DNA from: Rubricoccus marinus
GTDB lineage: Bacteria; Bacteroidota; Rhodothermia; Rhodothermales; Rubricoccaceae
Direction of reading: 5' to 3'
Assembly: GCF_002257665.1 (NCBI RefSeq)
Contig: NZ_MQWB01000001.1
Span: 1,613,870 to 1,677,869 of the forward strand
Length of the DNA stretch: 64,000 nucleotides
The translations under genes and the position numbers were made by a program. A model generated the notes under the pieces. It did not search any database and was not told where the DNA came from. It worked only from the letters and a program-made list of their open reading frames with translations. Shown here in pieces: positions 18,164 through 27,640 of this stretch (positions are counted from its first letter, which is position 1; each line of letters begins with the position of its first letter).

Positions 18164-18379
18164 TTAGCCGTTAAGCGCTTTCGCGATAAGTGCGAAACCT
18201 AGTATTACCAATGCGAAGATGATTCTAGACCCACCCTCGGGTAGCCTCTTACTGCTTCGCTCTGACCACGAGACTCGCACGGACTCGCCGGGCGTAGGGA
18301 TCGAGCGGACCCAGATCCATATCCCACCTGCTATCAACACGAGGCCGGAAAGGAAGTACAGGACGGAAGCAATGTTCAC
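18164..18379 (-). CDS. small two-helix membrane protein
   Basis: 71 residues from a GTG at 18379. Two hydrophobic segments (residues about 4-24 and 52-68) flank a polar, serine- and arginine-rich loop. No family recognised. It follows the M19 dipeptidase stop at 18392 on the opposite reading direction order (dipeptidase is upstream on the same strand, 12 bases away), so it is likely its downstream operon partner. Confidence 0.55.
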   Translation of the reverse strand: MNIASVLYFLSGLVLIAGGIWIWVRSIPTPGESVRVSWSERSSKRLPEGGSRIIFALVILGFALIAKALNG

Positions 18380-18391
18380 TGGCGCCAGAGG

Positions 18392-19684
18392 CTAGGAGCG
18401 TGCGGCGATGCGCTCCACCTCGGCCCAGACGCGGAGCGCGTTCTCGCCGAGAAGCTTCCGGATGTCGGTCTCGGAGTAGCCCTTCTGGAGAAGCGCCGCG
18501 ATGAGGTTGGGGTACGAGGCGACGTCCTTCAATCCGGTCGGGAGGGAGTCACCCACACCATCGTAGTCCGAGCCGATGCCGACGTGGTCGATGCCGACGA
18601 GACCGACGACGTGGTCGATGTGGTCAACGACATCCTGCAGATCGGCGTACGGGACGTTGTCGCGGAAGTACTGGTCACTGTAGGCGTTGAAGTCGTCACT
18701 GCCGGGCTCCCAGCCGCGGCGTTCCGCTTCTTCTAGGATGCGAGCCCGCGCCGCGTCCCGGTCGTCCTGGTATCGCTTCAGCAGGAACGACGAGCCGTAG
18801 TTGATCATGATGACGCCGCCGTTCTCGGCCAGCCGTTCGATGCGGCCGTCGTCCAGGTTGCGCTCGAAGCCCGGCGTAAAGCGCCGCGCCGAGGAGTGGC
18901 TCGCGATAACGGGTGCGCTCGTGACCTCCATCACGTCGTCGAAGGCGTTGTCGCTCACGTGCGAGATGTCGACCATGATGCCGAGGCGGTTCATCTCGCG
19001 GACCACGTCGCGTCCGAAATCGCTCAACCCTCCGTGCGTCCCGGTCTCGTCGTACGAGGAATCCGAGATCTCGTTGTCCCTGCTGTGCGTGAGCGTGATG
19101 TAGCGGATGCCTCTGGCGTGGAAGTGCGCGAGGTTCGCCAGGTCGCCCTCCACCGGCGCGCCGTTCTCCATGCCCAGGGGCAGAGAGATCAGGCCTGCCG
19201 CGTGGTTGGCGCGCACGTCCGCCACGCCAGAGGCCAGGGCGAACTTGTCTGGGTGCTGCTCCACGATGCCCTCCACCATGTCGATCAGCGAGTCCGCGAG
19301 CGCCGCCGCGCCGCCGGATTCTTGATAGGAGGCGGGGATGTAGATCGACATAAACGGCGCGTCCAATCCCCCTTGCAGCGCGCGTGGGTAATCGAAGTCT
19401 CCACCGTCGGTTGCGGCGCCCACATCCACATAGTTGTTCTTCAGCCGGTACGGCACGTCGATGTGCCCGTCCACGATGATCGCGTCTCGCGCGATTTGGT
19501 TGGCGCGTGCCATCAGCGCCGTGCTCGCCGCGTCTCGCGCCGGCACCGACACCGCGACCTCCTCGGGCGCGGCGGGGCCGGGTTGAACCTGGACCTCGCC
19601 AGAGGCCTCTGGCGTGCGCGTGGTGGTGCTGCCGCTGCAGGCGGCGAGGGAAAAGAGGAGCGGAAGGGCGAGAAGCGAGCGCAT
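18392..19684 (-). CDS. membrane dipeptidase, peptidase family M19, lipoprotein
   Basis: 430 residues. Lipoprotein signal with lipobox LAAC (Cys16). Family M19 (renal dipeptidase) features: VDGHIDVPY for the first metal pair, a bridging Glu probably in PLGMENGAP, DISHVSD, then APVIASHSSAR and DHVGIGSDYDGVG near the C-terminus. These zinc enzymes hydrolyse dipeptides, often with D-residues. The lipid anchor places it in the periplasm or outer membrane. A promoter-like TATGTTCA lies 22 bases upstream of the start. Confidence 0.93.
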   Translation of the reverse strand: MRSLLALPLLFSLAACSGSTTTRTPEASGEVQVQPGPAAPEEVAVSVPARDAASTALMARANQIARDAIIVDGHIDVPYRLKNNYVDVGAATDGGDFDYPRALQGGLDAPFMSIYIPASYQESGGAAALADSLIDMVEGIVEQHPDKFALASGVADVRANHAAGLISLPLGMENGAPVEGDLANLAHFHARGIRYITLTHSRDNEISDSSYDETGTHGGLSDFGRDVVREMNRLGIMVDISHVSDNAFDDVMEVTSAPVIASHSSARRFTPGFERNLDDGRIERLAENGGVIMINYGSSFLLKRYQDDRDAARARILEEAERRGWEPGSDDFNAYSDQYFRDNVPYADLQDVVDHIDHVVGLVGIDHVGIGSDYDGVGDSLPTGLKDVASYPNLIAALLQKGYSETDIRKLLGENALRVWAEVERIAARS

Positions 19685-19705
19685 CGATTGGGGAGAGCGG
19701 GGGCC

Positions 19706-19713
19706 TGAACATA
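19706..19713 (-). promoter_or_regulatory. possible -7 element (TATGTTCA) of the M19 dipeptidase
   Basis: On the minus strand, TATGTTCA lies 22 bases before the ATG at 19684. It has the same TAnnTTCA form as the element before the DUF305 gene. Confidence 0.35.
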
Positions 19714-19720
19714 AACCGGG

Positions 19721-19742
19721 CCTCTGGCGCGATCGCCAGAGG
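19721..19742. repeat. inverted motif pair with 4-base loop
   Basis: CCTCTGGCG at 19721-19729 and CGCCAGAGG at 19734-19742. It lies between the LVIVD gene stop (19769) and the dipeptidase start (19684), so it could end LVIVD transcripts. Confidence 0.75.
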
Positions 19743-19768
19743 CCCGGAAGGGATGAAGCCAGAGGGGA

Positions 19769-21745
19769 CTACATCGTTGCGAGAGCCCGGAGGACCTCGG
19801 TCATCTTCTGCACCTTCGGCGCAGGGCTGGCGGAGGCCTGCGCGATGATCTGGTTGAGGATCCCGGTGCGCTGTGCGCCAGAGGCGTCCTCTGCGGAGTT
19901 GAGGCCGAACGTGAGCTGAGACATCTGCGCAGCGGTGATGTCCCCGTTCCGCATCGCCTGATCGGCGTATGCCTTGGCGAGCGAGAAGGACATCGGCCAC
20001 GTGTACTTGGGCTGGCCCTGCGCGTTGAGGTAGCTCAGCTTCACCGTGTTGGCGGCGTCGATCTCGTTCTGCGTGAGGTACTCGCTGGGCGTGAGCGTGA
20101 ACACGTCCAGGCCTCTGGCGATCTCGGAGTTGACGATCATGCCGTTGTACCAGTAGACGCTCCAGCTACCGCCCATCTGGAAGTTGTCCGCGTCGATAGG
20201 CCCACGGTCGTGGTAGGCGATCTCGATGGGGTTGGCCGCGTCCGTCCAGTCAAAGACGGAGATGCCGCCCTGGTACCAGGACTGCACCATGATGTCGCGG
20301 CCGGGCACGGGGATCAGCGAGCCGTTGTGCGCCACGCAGTTCTCGGTGCTGCTCTGGGCTGCCGGGAGCTTGTAGTAGCTCGCGAAGTCCATCCGGTTGT
20401 TGGTCAGCGTAAAGATGGCGTTGGCGCCCCACTCCATGGGGTCGTCCTCGCGGCACTTCGGCTGGCCGCCGCCGCCCCACTCGTCCGTGAACAGCACCTT
20501 GCTGCCGTCGTTGTTGAACGTGGCGGAGTGCCAGTAGGCGAAGTTGGAGTCCGCGACGGCCTGGATGCGCGTCGGGCGTGCGGGGTCCGAGATGTCGAGG
20601 AGCAAGCCGTAGCCTTCGCAAGCACCGCCGGCGAGACCGATCTCGGGGTAGAGCGTGATGTCGTGGCACTGCGTCGGGCCGGGCTGTGGGCCCGCGTCCT
20701 CCTCCTCGTCGCCAGCTCCGAACTGAGCGGCGATGATGGTCGGGAGCTGCTCGCGAAGCATCGTGCTATCGGCCGCCGTGGGCTCTCCAGAGCCGCCGCG
20801 CTGCGCCACCATGCCGGCGAGCATCTGGCGCACGTACTGATCGGGAATCACGACGGAGTTGCCGCGGATCTCCGCGACGAACTTGCCTTCGGCGCGAGCC
20901 TGCTCAATCTCCCTGAGGTCGGCGGGAGACATGCCGTGGCCTTCGGGCTCCGTCAGGCCCTCGAAAATGCGAGGCGAGCTGACGATGGCTGCCGCTTGCG
21001 GGTTCGCCAGAGGCACCTGGATGACTTCGATGCGGAACAGCGCGGTGTTGGGGTCCTCGCCGGGCATCCCGCTGGAGCAACCCGCGAGTTCGCCCTCGGG
21101 GCGGACGCCGGCCGAGCCGGAGACGTAGATGTAGAGGTTCTCGTCGTCGCTCGGGTCCTTCAGGACGGAGTGCGTGTGCGAGCCGCGGCACGTCTGCACG
21201 TTGGCGATGTACTCCGGGTTACGGATGTCCGAGATGTCGAAGATCCGGATGCCACGGAGGCGGTCCGGGCTGACGGCTTCGCGGACGCCCTCGGTTCCAC
21301 AGTCGAGGCGGCCACCGAGGCCCTCGCCGGAGACGAACATCAGGTTCTCGTACACGGACACGTCGCTCTGCGACGCGGGGCAGACGAAGTCCTTGACCAT
21401 GACCGGGTTGGCCGGGTCCGTGAGGTCCCAGATGATCACGCCGTTGTAGTTGCCCTGGAACGCGTAGTTGCCCTTAAAGGCGAGGTCGGAGTTGGTGACC
21501 CCGACAAAGGCCTCTGGCGGAGGCGTGGTGGAAACCATCTTGAGGTTCCAGATGGCTTCTTCGGCGTCGAAGAGGCCAGCGCCGAGGCCGACGCGGGGAT
21601 CGGCGTCAGACGCGCCCGGCATGGCGCCGGGCATCCGGTCCGACTCCATCGCGCCAGGCGCGGGCGTCGTCATGGGCGAGGAGCCCGAGCACGCCGCGAG
21701 AGCCACGAGGGCCACGAGCGCAAGGAAAGGGGAGAAGCGTTGCAT
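19769..21745 (-). CDS. LVIVD-repeat lipoprotein
   Basis: 658 residues. Lipobox LAAC with Cys19, then a Met/Pro/Gly-rich linker of about 35 residues. The body carries LVIVD-type repeats, in which a hydrophobic beta strand is followed by D-x-x-x-P (IIWDLTDPANPVMV, IRIFDISDIRNPEYI, LLLDISDPARPTRI, SVFDWTDAANPIEI); these are thought to build a beta-propeller. Several His/Asp/Cys sites (GSHTHSV, TQCHDITL, YWHSATF) could bind metal. Function unknown. The DUF305 lipoprotein gene lies directly upstream on the same strand with a 66-base gap, a pairing that suggests a joint role, perhaps in metal handling. Confidence 0.82.
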   Translation of the reverse strand: MQRFSPFLALVALVALAACSGSSPMTTPAPGAMESDRMPGAMPGASDADPRVGLGAGLFDAEEAIWNLKMVSTTPPPEAFVGVTNSDLAFKGNYAFQGNYNGVIIWDLTDPANPVMVKDFVCPASQSDVSVYENLMFVSGEGLGGRLDCGTEGVREAVSPDRLRGIRIFDISDIRNPEYIANVQTCRGSHTHSVLKDPSDDENLYIYVSGSAGVRPEGELAGCSSGMPGEDPNTALFRIEVIQVPLANPQAAAIVSSPRIFEGLTEPEGHGMSPADLREIEQARAEGKFVAEIRGNSVVIPDQYVRQMLAGMVAQRGGSGEPTAADSTMLREQLPTIIAAQFGAGDEEEDAGPQPGPTQCHDITLYPEIGLAGGACEGYGLLLDISDPARPTRIQAVADSNFAYWHSATFNNDGSKVLFTDEWGGGGQPKCREDDPMEWGANAIFTLTNNRMDFASYYKLPAAQSSTENCVAHNGSLIPVPGRDIMVQSWYQGGISVFDWTDAANPIEIAYHDRGPIDADNFQMGGSWSVYWYNGMIVNSEIARGLDVFTLTPSEYLTQNEIDAANTVKLSYLNAQGQPKYTWPMSFSLAKAYADQAMRNGDITAAQMSQLTFGLNSAEDASGAQRTGILNQIIAQASASPAPKVQKMTEVLRALATM

Positions 21746-21811
21746 GAAAGAGGGAGGGGTGAGCGAAGGAAACGGGTGGCCTCTGGCGTGCCGGGGCTGG
21801 CGGAGGCGGAG

Positions 21812-22615
21812 CTAGTCGGAGAGCCGGTCGAGCATGAGCTGCATGCGCGCGATCTCGGTGCGCTGATCGACCTGGATGTCGGACGCGATCTTGAAGGCGG
21901 TGTCGTCCTGTGCGGCGCCGTCCTTGGTAAAGAGGTCGTCGGTCATGGTCACGGCGCCTGCGTGGTGCTGGATCATGTAGCGCAGGAACAGGACGTCAAA
22001 GGCGCGGCCTTTGGCGGCGTTCATCTCGTCGAGCTGCGCCTGGGAAAGCATACCGGGCATCCCCGAGTGGTCCATGCCGCCGTGCCCCATCGCGCCGTGA
22101 TCCATACCCGAGTGGTCCATCGTGCTGTGATCCATCCCGGAGTGCTCCATCTCGCCAGAGGCCTGGTGGTCCATCGCGCTGTGGTCCATCTCGCCAGAGG
22201 CCTCTGGCGCCTCCATCGTGACCGTCAGGAGCGTGCCTTCGAAGGTGGGGACCGGGACCGGCTGGCCGCGGTCGCGGAGCCAGCGTTGCATGGACTCGAT
22301 CTCGTCCTTCTGCGCGTTCTCGATTCGAGCGGCGAGCGTCTTGATGGAGCCAGAGGCCGCGTTGCGGTAGGCCATGTCGGCCAGGATGAGCGCCTGCGCG
22401 TGGTGGCCGATCATGCCCGTCATGTACGCCACGTCAGCCTCCGAGTACGTCTTGTTCTCAGCGATCCGCTGCCAGTACAGCGACTCAATGTCAGAGCGGC
22501 TGGCCTCTGGCGCGTCGCGCTGCGTCTCCAGCGCAGGAGCGCTCCCGCTGCACCCGCTCGCGAGGAAGCCCAGGGCGAGGAGTCCGACGAGGGGTCGAAA
22601 AGGGGAGTGGTGCAT
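21812..22615 (-). CDS. DUF305 lipoprotein with Met/Asp/His-rich linker
   Basis: 267 residues, starting at MHHSPF; longer in-frame extensions lack a signal sequence. Lipobox LASG with Cys22. Two DUF305-like halves: the first has YMTGMIGHHAQAL, the second FLRYMIQHHAGAV; both hold the conserved H-H pair. Between them is a run of MDHS/MDHG units (residues about 165-200), typical of copper- or silver-binding segments. DUF305 proteins are often linked to copper handling, but the role is not firmly known. Start is preceded by the promoter-like TACATTCA at 22640-22647. Confidence 0.88.
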   Translation of the reverse strand: MHHSPFRPLVGLLALGFLASGCSGSAPALETQRDAPEASRSDIESLYWQRIAENKTYSEADVAYMTGMIGHHAQALILADMAYRNAASGSIKTLAARIENAQKDEIESMQRWLRDRGQPVPVPTFEGTLLTVTMEAPEASGEMDHSAMDHQASGEMEHSGMDHSTMDHSGMDHGAMGHGGMDHSGMPGMLSQAQLDEMNAAKGRAFDVLFLRYMIQHHAGAVTMTDDLFTKDGAAQDDTAFKIASDIQVDQRTEIARMQLMLDRLSD

Positions 22616-22639
22616 CTTGCGGAAAGCGGTGGGGACCCT

Positions 22640-22647
22640 TGAATGTA
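22640..22647 (-). promoter_or_regulatory. possible -7 element (TACATTCA) of the DUF305 gene
   Basis: Lies 25 bases before the ATG at 22615 on the minus strand and fits TAnnTT(C/T). Confidence 0.35.
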
Positions 22648-22671
22648 CGGGGCGACGGCTCGGTGCGAAGG

Positions 22672-22687
22672 CCTCTGGCGCCAGAGG
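22672..22687. repeat. dispersed-motif palindrome between divergent genes
   Basis: CCTCTGGCGCCAGAGG upstream of the DUF305 promoter region, in the space between divergent genes starting at 22615 and 22888. This copy is not at a gene end, so terminator function alone does not explain the palindromes. Confidence 0.8.
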
Positions 22688-22887
22688 GGCGTCTCGTAAC
22701 GCGGGGCGGCGCGGGACACTTCTGAATCGGTGCGGACCGCCGGCACGGTGACACGAAAGGGCGCGGGGTGCCAGATGCGTCGCGCCAGCGGCCGGCCTCC
22801 ATCGGAGGGCCTCGGTGAGGAGGACGCTCCAGGTGGGACCCGACGGCCGATTGGTTCGTTGTGACAACAACTACTAACGCAGCCGCC

Positions 22888-23919
22888 ATGGAACTCGGTC
22901 TCTTCTCGTTTGCCGAAGTCCCTCCGGGACACACCCAGTCCTCTCGCCTCCGCGACCTGGTGGAGGAGATCGAACTCGCCGACCAGATCGGCCTCGACGT
23001 GTTCGGTGTGGGGGAGCACCACCGGATGGACTACGCCGCGAGCGCTCCCGCTGTCATCCTCGGCGCCGCAGCCGCGCGCACCCAAAACATCCGCCTCACG
23101 AGCGCCGTCACCGTCCTCTCGTCGGACGATCCTGTCCGCGTGTTCCAGGACTTCGCCACGCTGGACCTCCTCTCGGACGGCCGCGCCGAGATTCTGGCGG
23201 GCCGCGGCTCGTTTACCGAGTCGTTCCCACTCTTCGGCTACGACCTCCGCGACTACGACACGCTCTACGCGGAAAAGCTGGATCTGCTGCTGGCGTTGCG
23301 TGAGAACGAGCGCGTGACGTGGAGCGGCACGCACCGAGCGCCTCTGGCGGGGCAGGGCGTCTACCCTCGTCCCCAGCAGGACAAGCTCCCGGTGTGGATC
23401 GCCGTCGGCGGCACGCCGAACAGCGTGATCCGCGCGGGCGTGCTCGGTCTGCCTCTGGCGATCGCCATCATCGGCGGGGCCCCGGCCCGGTTCGCGCCGC
23501 TCGTGGACCTGTACCGGCAGGCCGGCGCCGAATCCGGCCACGATCCCTCTACGCTCAAGGTGAGCATCAACGGCCACGGCTTTCTCGCCGACACGCCAGA
23601 GGCCGCGCGCGACCTCGCGCTGGAGCCGTTCATGGCCACGATGGGACGCATCGGCCGCGAGCGGGGCTGGCCGCCGCCGTCCCGCGCGCAGTTCGAGGCC
23701 GAGACGGCACTCGAGGGCGCCCTCGTCCTGGGCTCTGCGCAAGAGGCCATCGACAAGATCCTCTACGCGCACGAGCTGTTCGGCCACGACCGCCACATGC
23801 TCCAACTCACTGTCGGCCCCATCGACCACGCTGATGTGATGCGCGCCATCGAGATCTACGGCCGCGACGTGGCGCCGGTCGTGCGGCGCGAGGTCGCCGC
23901 GCGCGCCGTGGCGGCGTAG
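22888..23919 (+). CDS. LLM-class flavin-dependent oxidoreductase (luciferase-like)
   Basis: 343 residues from ATG 22888, where the typical MELGLFSF N-terminus begins; a GTG at 22861 is an alternative. Residues follow the bacterial luciferase-like barrel: [20 protein letters not shown], then [34 protein letters not shown], and a C-terminal [20 protein letters not shown] helix. It should bind FMN and oxidise an unknown substrate. It stands alone, with a motif palindrome directly after its stop. Confidence 0.88.
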   Translation: MELGLFSFAEVPPGHTQSSRLRDLVEEIELADQIGLDVFGVGEHHRMDYAASAPAVILGAAAARTQNIRLTSAVTVLSSDDPVRVFQDFATLDLLSDGRAEILAGRGSFTESFPLFGYDLRDYDTLYAEKLDLLLALRENERVTWSGTHRAPLAGQGVYPRPQQDKLPVWIAVGGTPNSVIRAGVLGLPLAIAIIGGAPARFAPLVDLYRQAGAESGHDPSTLKVSINGHGFLADTPEAARDLALEPFMATMGRIGRERGWPPPSRAQFEAETALEGALVLGSAQEAIDKILYAHELFGHDRHMLQLTVGPIDHADVMRAIEIYGRDVAPVVRREVAARAVAA

Positions 23920-23920
23920 G

Positions 23921-23936
23921 CCTCTGGCGCCAGAGG
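23921..23936. repeat. dispersed-motif palindrome at gene end
   Basis: CCTCTGGCGCCAGAGG beginning two bases after the last base of the LLM gene stop. Confidence 0.85.
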
Positions 23937-24013
23937 AGAACGTGAGAGGACGCCCAGAGAGGTAAGCGGAGTCGGCAGCAGAGGCTAGCATCGGTCGCTT
24001 CCCTCCACGCTCC

Positions 24014-24946
24014 ATGTCTACCGATCAGAAGCCGCCCCTGGCGGCCGTGCTCGCGGCGTTCGCTGCGCTCTACATCATCTGGGGCTCGACGTACCTCGGA
24101 ATACGGTTCGCCATCGAGACAATGCCGCCGTTCACGATGGCTGGCATCCGGTTCCTCGCGGCGGGCGCGATGCTGTACGGGTGGTCGCGCGCCAGAGGCG
24201 CCGCCGCGCCGTCGCGTCCGCAGTGGCGCACGGCGGTTGTCGTGGGCGCCCTGTTGTTGCTGGGCGGGAATGGCGGCGTGACGTGGGCGGAGCAGCGCAT
24301 TCCCTCTGGCGTGGCGGCACTGCTGATCGCGTCCACGCCCATGTGGATGGTGATCCTCGACTGGCTCCGTCCGGGCGGCACGCGCCCGGGGTGGGCCGTC
24401 GAGCTCGGATTGCTCGTAGGGCTTGTCGGGATGTTTCTCTTGGTGGGTCCCAGCAGTCTGGGCGGACAGACCGTGGACGGTCTCGGCGCGCTGGCGGTCG
24501 GCGGAGCAGCGCTTAGTTGGGCCATCGGCTCCATCTACCAGCGCAGGGCGCCCAAGGCCGACTCGACGCTTCTCAATGTGGGGATGCAGATGCTCGCCGG
24601 CGGCACCCTGCTCCTCGTTTTTGGACTCGCGCTCGGTGAACGTCTCTCGCCAGAGGCGGTGTCCCTGAAGTCCGGCCTCTCGCTGGCCTACTTGGTGTTC
24701 ATCGGCGCGATCGTGGGCTACTCCGCGTACGTGTGGCTGCTCAAGGTGAGCACGGCCGCCAAAGCGTCGACCTACGCCTACGTAAACCCGATCGTGGCCG
24801 TGCTGCTCGGGTGGGCGCTCGCGGGCGAGCCGCTCGGTCCACGCGTGATCGCCTCTGGCGTTACCGTCGTCCTCGCCGTCGCACTGATCACGACGGCCAA
24901 GGCCGTCCCGGCACGTCCGCCTGCCGCAACCGTGTCTGTCCGGTAG
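24014..24946 (+). CDS. EamA/DMT-superfamily exporter
   Basis: 310 residues with ten hydrophobic helices arranged as two EamA repeats. The first repeat opens with LYIIWGSTYLGIRFAIET, the second holds ALSWAIGSIYQRR, SLAYLVFIGAIVGYSAYVWLL and ASTYAYVNPIVAVLLGW, as in YedA/RhaT-like drug-metabolite transporters. It probably exports a small metabolite across the inner membrane. A C-terminal polar tail ends the protein; MarC follows 34 bases downstream and may be cotranscribed. Confidence 0.9.
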   Translation: MSTDQKPPLAAVLAAFAALYIIWGSTYLGIRFAIETMPPFTMAGIRFLAAGAMLYGWSRARGAAAPSRPQWRTAVVVGALLLLGGNGGVTWAEQRIPSGVAALLIASTPMWMVILDWLRPGGTRPGWAVELGLLVGLVGMFLLVGPSSLGGQTVDGLGALAVGGAALSWAIGSIYQRRAPKADSTLLNVGMQMLAGGTLLLVFGLALGERLSPEAVSLKSGLSLAYLVFIGAIVGYSAYVWLLKVSTAAKASTYAYVNPIVAVLLGWALAGEPLGPRVIASGVTVVLAVALITTAKAVPARPPAATVSVR

Positions 24947-24980
24947 ACTCGCCAGAGGCCACTACCGTACCCCGCCGCCC

Positions 24981-25580
24981 ATGTTCGAGTCCGGCCCGTC
25001 CATCCTCTCCGCCGCCACGGTCCTCTTTTTCGTGATGGACCCGCTCGGCAACGTGCCTCTGGCGCTGACGCTGCTCCAAGATTTGGAGCCCAAGCGGCGG
25101 TGGATCGTGCTCGGGCGCGAGTTGCTGATTGCGCTGGCGATCCTGCTGGTGTTCCTGTTCTTCGGGCAGAACCTGCTCGACGTGCTGCACCTCAAGCAGG
25201 AATCGGTCACGATCGCCGGCGGGATCGTGCTTCTCGTGATCGGCCTGCGGATGGTGTTCCCGAGCGCGGAGGGCGTCATGGGCGACACGCCAGAGGGCGA
25301 GCCGTTTATCGTGCCCATCGCCATCCCGCTGCTTGCGGGCCCGAGCGCGCTCGCCACGCTGATCCTGATGGTGCGGAGCGAGCCCGACGCGATGGCCACG
25401 TGGACGGCCGGACTCTTACTCGCGTGGGCCGCGACGGCCGCGATCCTGCTCGCGGCGCCGTTTTTCTACCGCCTCTTGCGCCGCCGCGGCCTCTCGGCGC
25501 TAGAGCGGCTGATGGGGATGCTGCTGATGATGATCGCGGTGCAGATGTTGGTCAACGGCATCCAGAGCGTGTTCGGCTAG
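24981..25580 (+). CDS. MarC family (UPF0056) inner membrane protein
   Basis: 199 residues with six hydrophobic helices and the family patterns FFVMDPLGNVPLAL at 14-27 and PIAIPLLAGPSALATLIL in the middle. MarC-type proteins are conserved integral membrane proteins without a settled function. Normal family length. The gene ends one base before a 16 bp motif palindrome and converges on the ABC-F gene. Confidence 0.92.
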   Translation: MFESGPSILSAATVLFFVMDPLGNVPLALTLLQDLEPKRRWIVLGRELLIALAILLVFLFFGQNLLDVLHLKQESVTIAGGIVLLVIGLRMVFPSAEGVMGDTPEGEPFIVPIAIPLLAGPSALATLILMVRSEPDAMATWTAGLLLAWAATAAILLAAPFFYRLLRRRGLSALERLMGMLLMMIAVQMLVNGIQSVFG

Positions 25581-25596
25581 CCTCTGGCGCCAGAGG
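25581..25596. repeat. dispersed-motif palindrome between convergent genes
   Basis: CCTCTGGCGCCAGAGG fills the 17-base gap between the MarC stop (25580) and the ABC-F stop (25598), the same layout as at 2787-2802. Confidence 0.85.
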
Positions 25597-25597
25597 T

Positions 25598-27505
25598 TCA
25601 AGCGCGTTCGGCGAGCTCAGCCCAGCGCTCCACGTCAGCCTCCATCTGCTTGAGTAGCGCGCCGAGCTCTTTGCTGTACTCGACGACCTTGTCCGCGTCG
25701 GTCGCGTGCTCGGCGAGCAACGCCTCCAACTCCGGCTGGCGGGTCTCGGCGGCCTCAATGCGCGCTTCGACATCTCCCAGTTCGCGCTTTTCGGCGTACG
25801 TGAGCTTTTTCGGCGCCTCGCCAGAGGCCTCTGGCGCGGACGTTTGAACCGGTGCGGGTGCGGGAGCGGCTTTAGCCGCCTTGGTGCGCGCCTGCTCTGC
25901 GGCCTTCTCGCGCGCCTCAATCTCCAACCACGCGCTGTAGTTGCCGGGGATCTCGCGCAAGCGGCCGTCCTCTTCGAAGCGGAAAAGGTGCTCAGCCGTG
26001 CGGTCTAGGAAGTAGCGGTCGTGGGAGACCGTGATGAGGCACCCGGCGAACGTGTCGAGGTAGTCCTCCAGCGCGACGAGCGTGGGGATGTCCAGGTCGT
26101 TGGTGGGCTCGTCCAGGATCAGCACGTTGGGCGCGCCCATGAGCACGCGCAGGAGGACCAGGCGGCGGCGCTCGCCACCGGAGAGGAGCCCGACAGGCGT
26201 GTACTGCTGCTTGCCCGGAAACAGAAACCGCTCCAGCATCTGTCCCGCCGTGATGATCGAGCCGTCGGCGGTCTTGACGTTTTCCGCCACGTCGGTCACG
26301 ATGTCGATCAGACGCTTCTCGTCGTCTAGGATGCGGCTCTCCTGATCGAAGTAGCCGATGCTGACCGTCGGGCCGCGCTCAACCGTCCCGGAGTCCGGCG
26401 CGAGGCGCCCGGTGATCATCTCCAAGAGCGTCGTCTTGCCCGCCCCGTTGGGGCCGATGATGCCGACGCGGTCGTTGCGCGTAAAGCCGTAGGTGAAGTC
26501 GCGGACGAGCGTGCGGCCGTCGTAGCCCTTGGTTACGCGCTGCATCTCGATCACCTTCTTGCCCAACCGCGTCGTGGCCGACGCGATTTCGATCTCGGCG
26601 CCAGCGGCCTCTGGCGCGGCGTCCAACAGCTCGTGCGCTTTGGCGATGCGGTGCTTGGACTTGCTGGTGCGCGCTTTGGCGCCGCGGCGGAGCCACGCGA
26701 GCTCGCGCTTGGCGAGGTTGGCACGCGTGGCCTCGGCGGCCTCGGCCTGCATCTCCTTCTCGGCCTTGGCCGCGAGGTAGTCCGAGTAGGTGCCGACGTA
26801 GCGCTCCACTTCGCCACCGCCAACTTCGAGCATCCGGTTCGTCACCCGGTCCAGCACGTAGCGGTCGTGCGTCACGAGCAAGAGCGCGCCGGTCCACGAC
26901 TGGATAAAGTCCTCCAGCCACCCGACCGTTTCGGCGTCGAGGTGGTTAGTGGGCTCGTCCAAGATGAGCAGGTCGGGCCGCTCCACGAGCACGCGAGCCA
27001 GCGCCACGCGCTTGCGTTGCCCACCGCTCAGCGTCCCCACCGTCTGGTCAAGGTCCGTGATGCCCAGGCGGTCCAAGACCGCGCGTGCCTGCGCTTCCAA
27101 GTCCCATCCGCCAGAGGCGTCCAGCTTGTGCGCGAGGTCGGTCATGCGCTGGATCAGCGCCGGGTTCGTGTCCCCGTGCTCCATCGCGTGGACCGTTTTC
27201 TCGTAGTCGCGGAGAACGGTCGCCATCGGGCCGTCGCCGGCAAAGACGGCGTCCAAGACCGTGTCCTCTGGCGTCAGCTCCGGCCGCTGGGGCAGGTAGC
27301 CGATCCGAGCGCCGGACCCCTTGATGATGCGGCCGCCGTCGGGCGGCTCCACTCCAGAGGCGAGCCTCAGCAGCGTCGTCTTGCCAGACCCGTTGGCGCC
27401 GATCACGCCCACCTTCTCGTCGGCCTCGATCACGAACGAGACCTCGTCGAGCAGCGGCTTGGTGCCGTAATCCTTGCGAACGCGGTCGAAAGTGAGGAGA
27501 GCCAT
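25598..27505 (-). CDS. ABC-F family ATPase (Uup-like)
   Basis: 635 residues with two ATP-binding cassettes and no membrane segments. Cassette 1: Walker A GANGSGKTTLL, signature LSGGQRKR, Walker B LLILDEPTNHLD. Cassette 2: GPNGAGKTTLL, LSGGERRR, LILDEPTNDLD. The inter-domain linker has the basic ELAWLRRGAKARTSKSK segment, and a charged C-terminal coiled coil (about residues 560-630) follows an Ala/Pro-rich spacer, both typical of Uup. ABC-F proteins act on ribosomes; Uup has also been tied to DNA and ribosome-assembly roles. Confidence 0.92.
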   Translation of the reverse strand: MALLTFDRVRKDYGTKPLLDEVSFVIEADEKVGVIGANGSGKTTLLRLASGVEPPDGGRIIKGSGARIGYLPQRPELTPEDTVLDAVFAGDGPMATVLRDYEKTVHAMEHGDTNPALIQRMTDLAHKLDASGGWDLEAQARAVLDRLGITDLDQTVGTLSGGQRKRVALARVLVERPDLLILDEPTNHLDAETVGWLEDFIQSWTGALLLVTHDRYVLDRVTNRMLEVGGGEVERYVGTYSDYLAAKAEKEMQAEAAEATRANLAKRELAWLRRGAKARTSKSKHRIAKAHELLDAAPEAAGAEIEIASATTRLGKKVIEMQRVTKGYDGRTLVRDFTYGFTRNDRVGIIGPNGAGKTTLLEMITGRLAPDSGTVERGPTVSIGYFDQESRILDDEKRLIDIVTDVAENVKTADGSIITAGQMLERFLFPGKQQYTPVGLLSGGERRRLVLLRVLMGAPNVLILDEPTNDLDIPTLVALEDYLDTFAGCLITVSHDRYFLDRTAEHLFRFEEDGRLREIPGNYSAWLEIEAREKAAEQARTKAAKAAPAPAPVQTSAPEASGEAPKKLTYAEKRELGDVEARIEAAETRQPELEALLAEHATDADKVVEYSKELGALLKQMEADVERWAELAERA

Positions 27506-27573
27506 GCTGAAAGCGAGAGTGGAGGCGCGGAGGGCGCGAACAGAACGGGCCTCTGGCGAGAGGAGGAGTCACG

Positions 27574-27589
27574 CCTCTGGCGCCAGAGG
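27574..27589. repeat. dispersed-motif palindrome upstream of the ABC-F gene
   Basis: CCTCTGGCGCCAGAGG between the tRNA-Leu terminator and the ABC-F start at 27505; single copies flank it at about 27550 and 27628. Confidence 0.8.
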
Positions 27590-27640
27590 CAGGCCGCTCA
27601 CGCGCATAAATCCCTGCGGCGGACGCCGCCAGAGGCCAAC

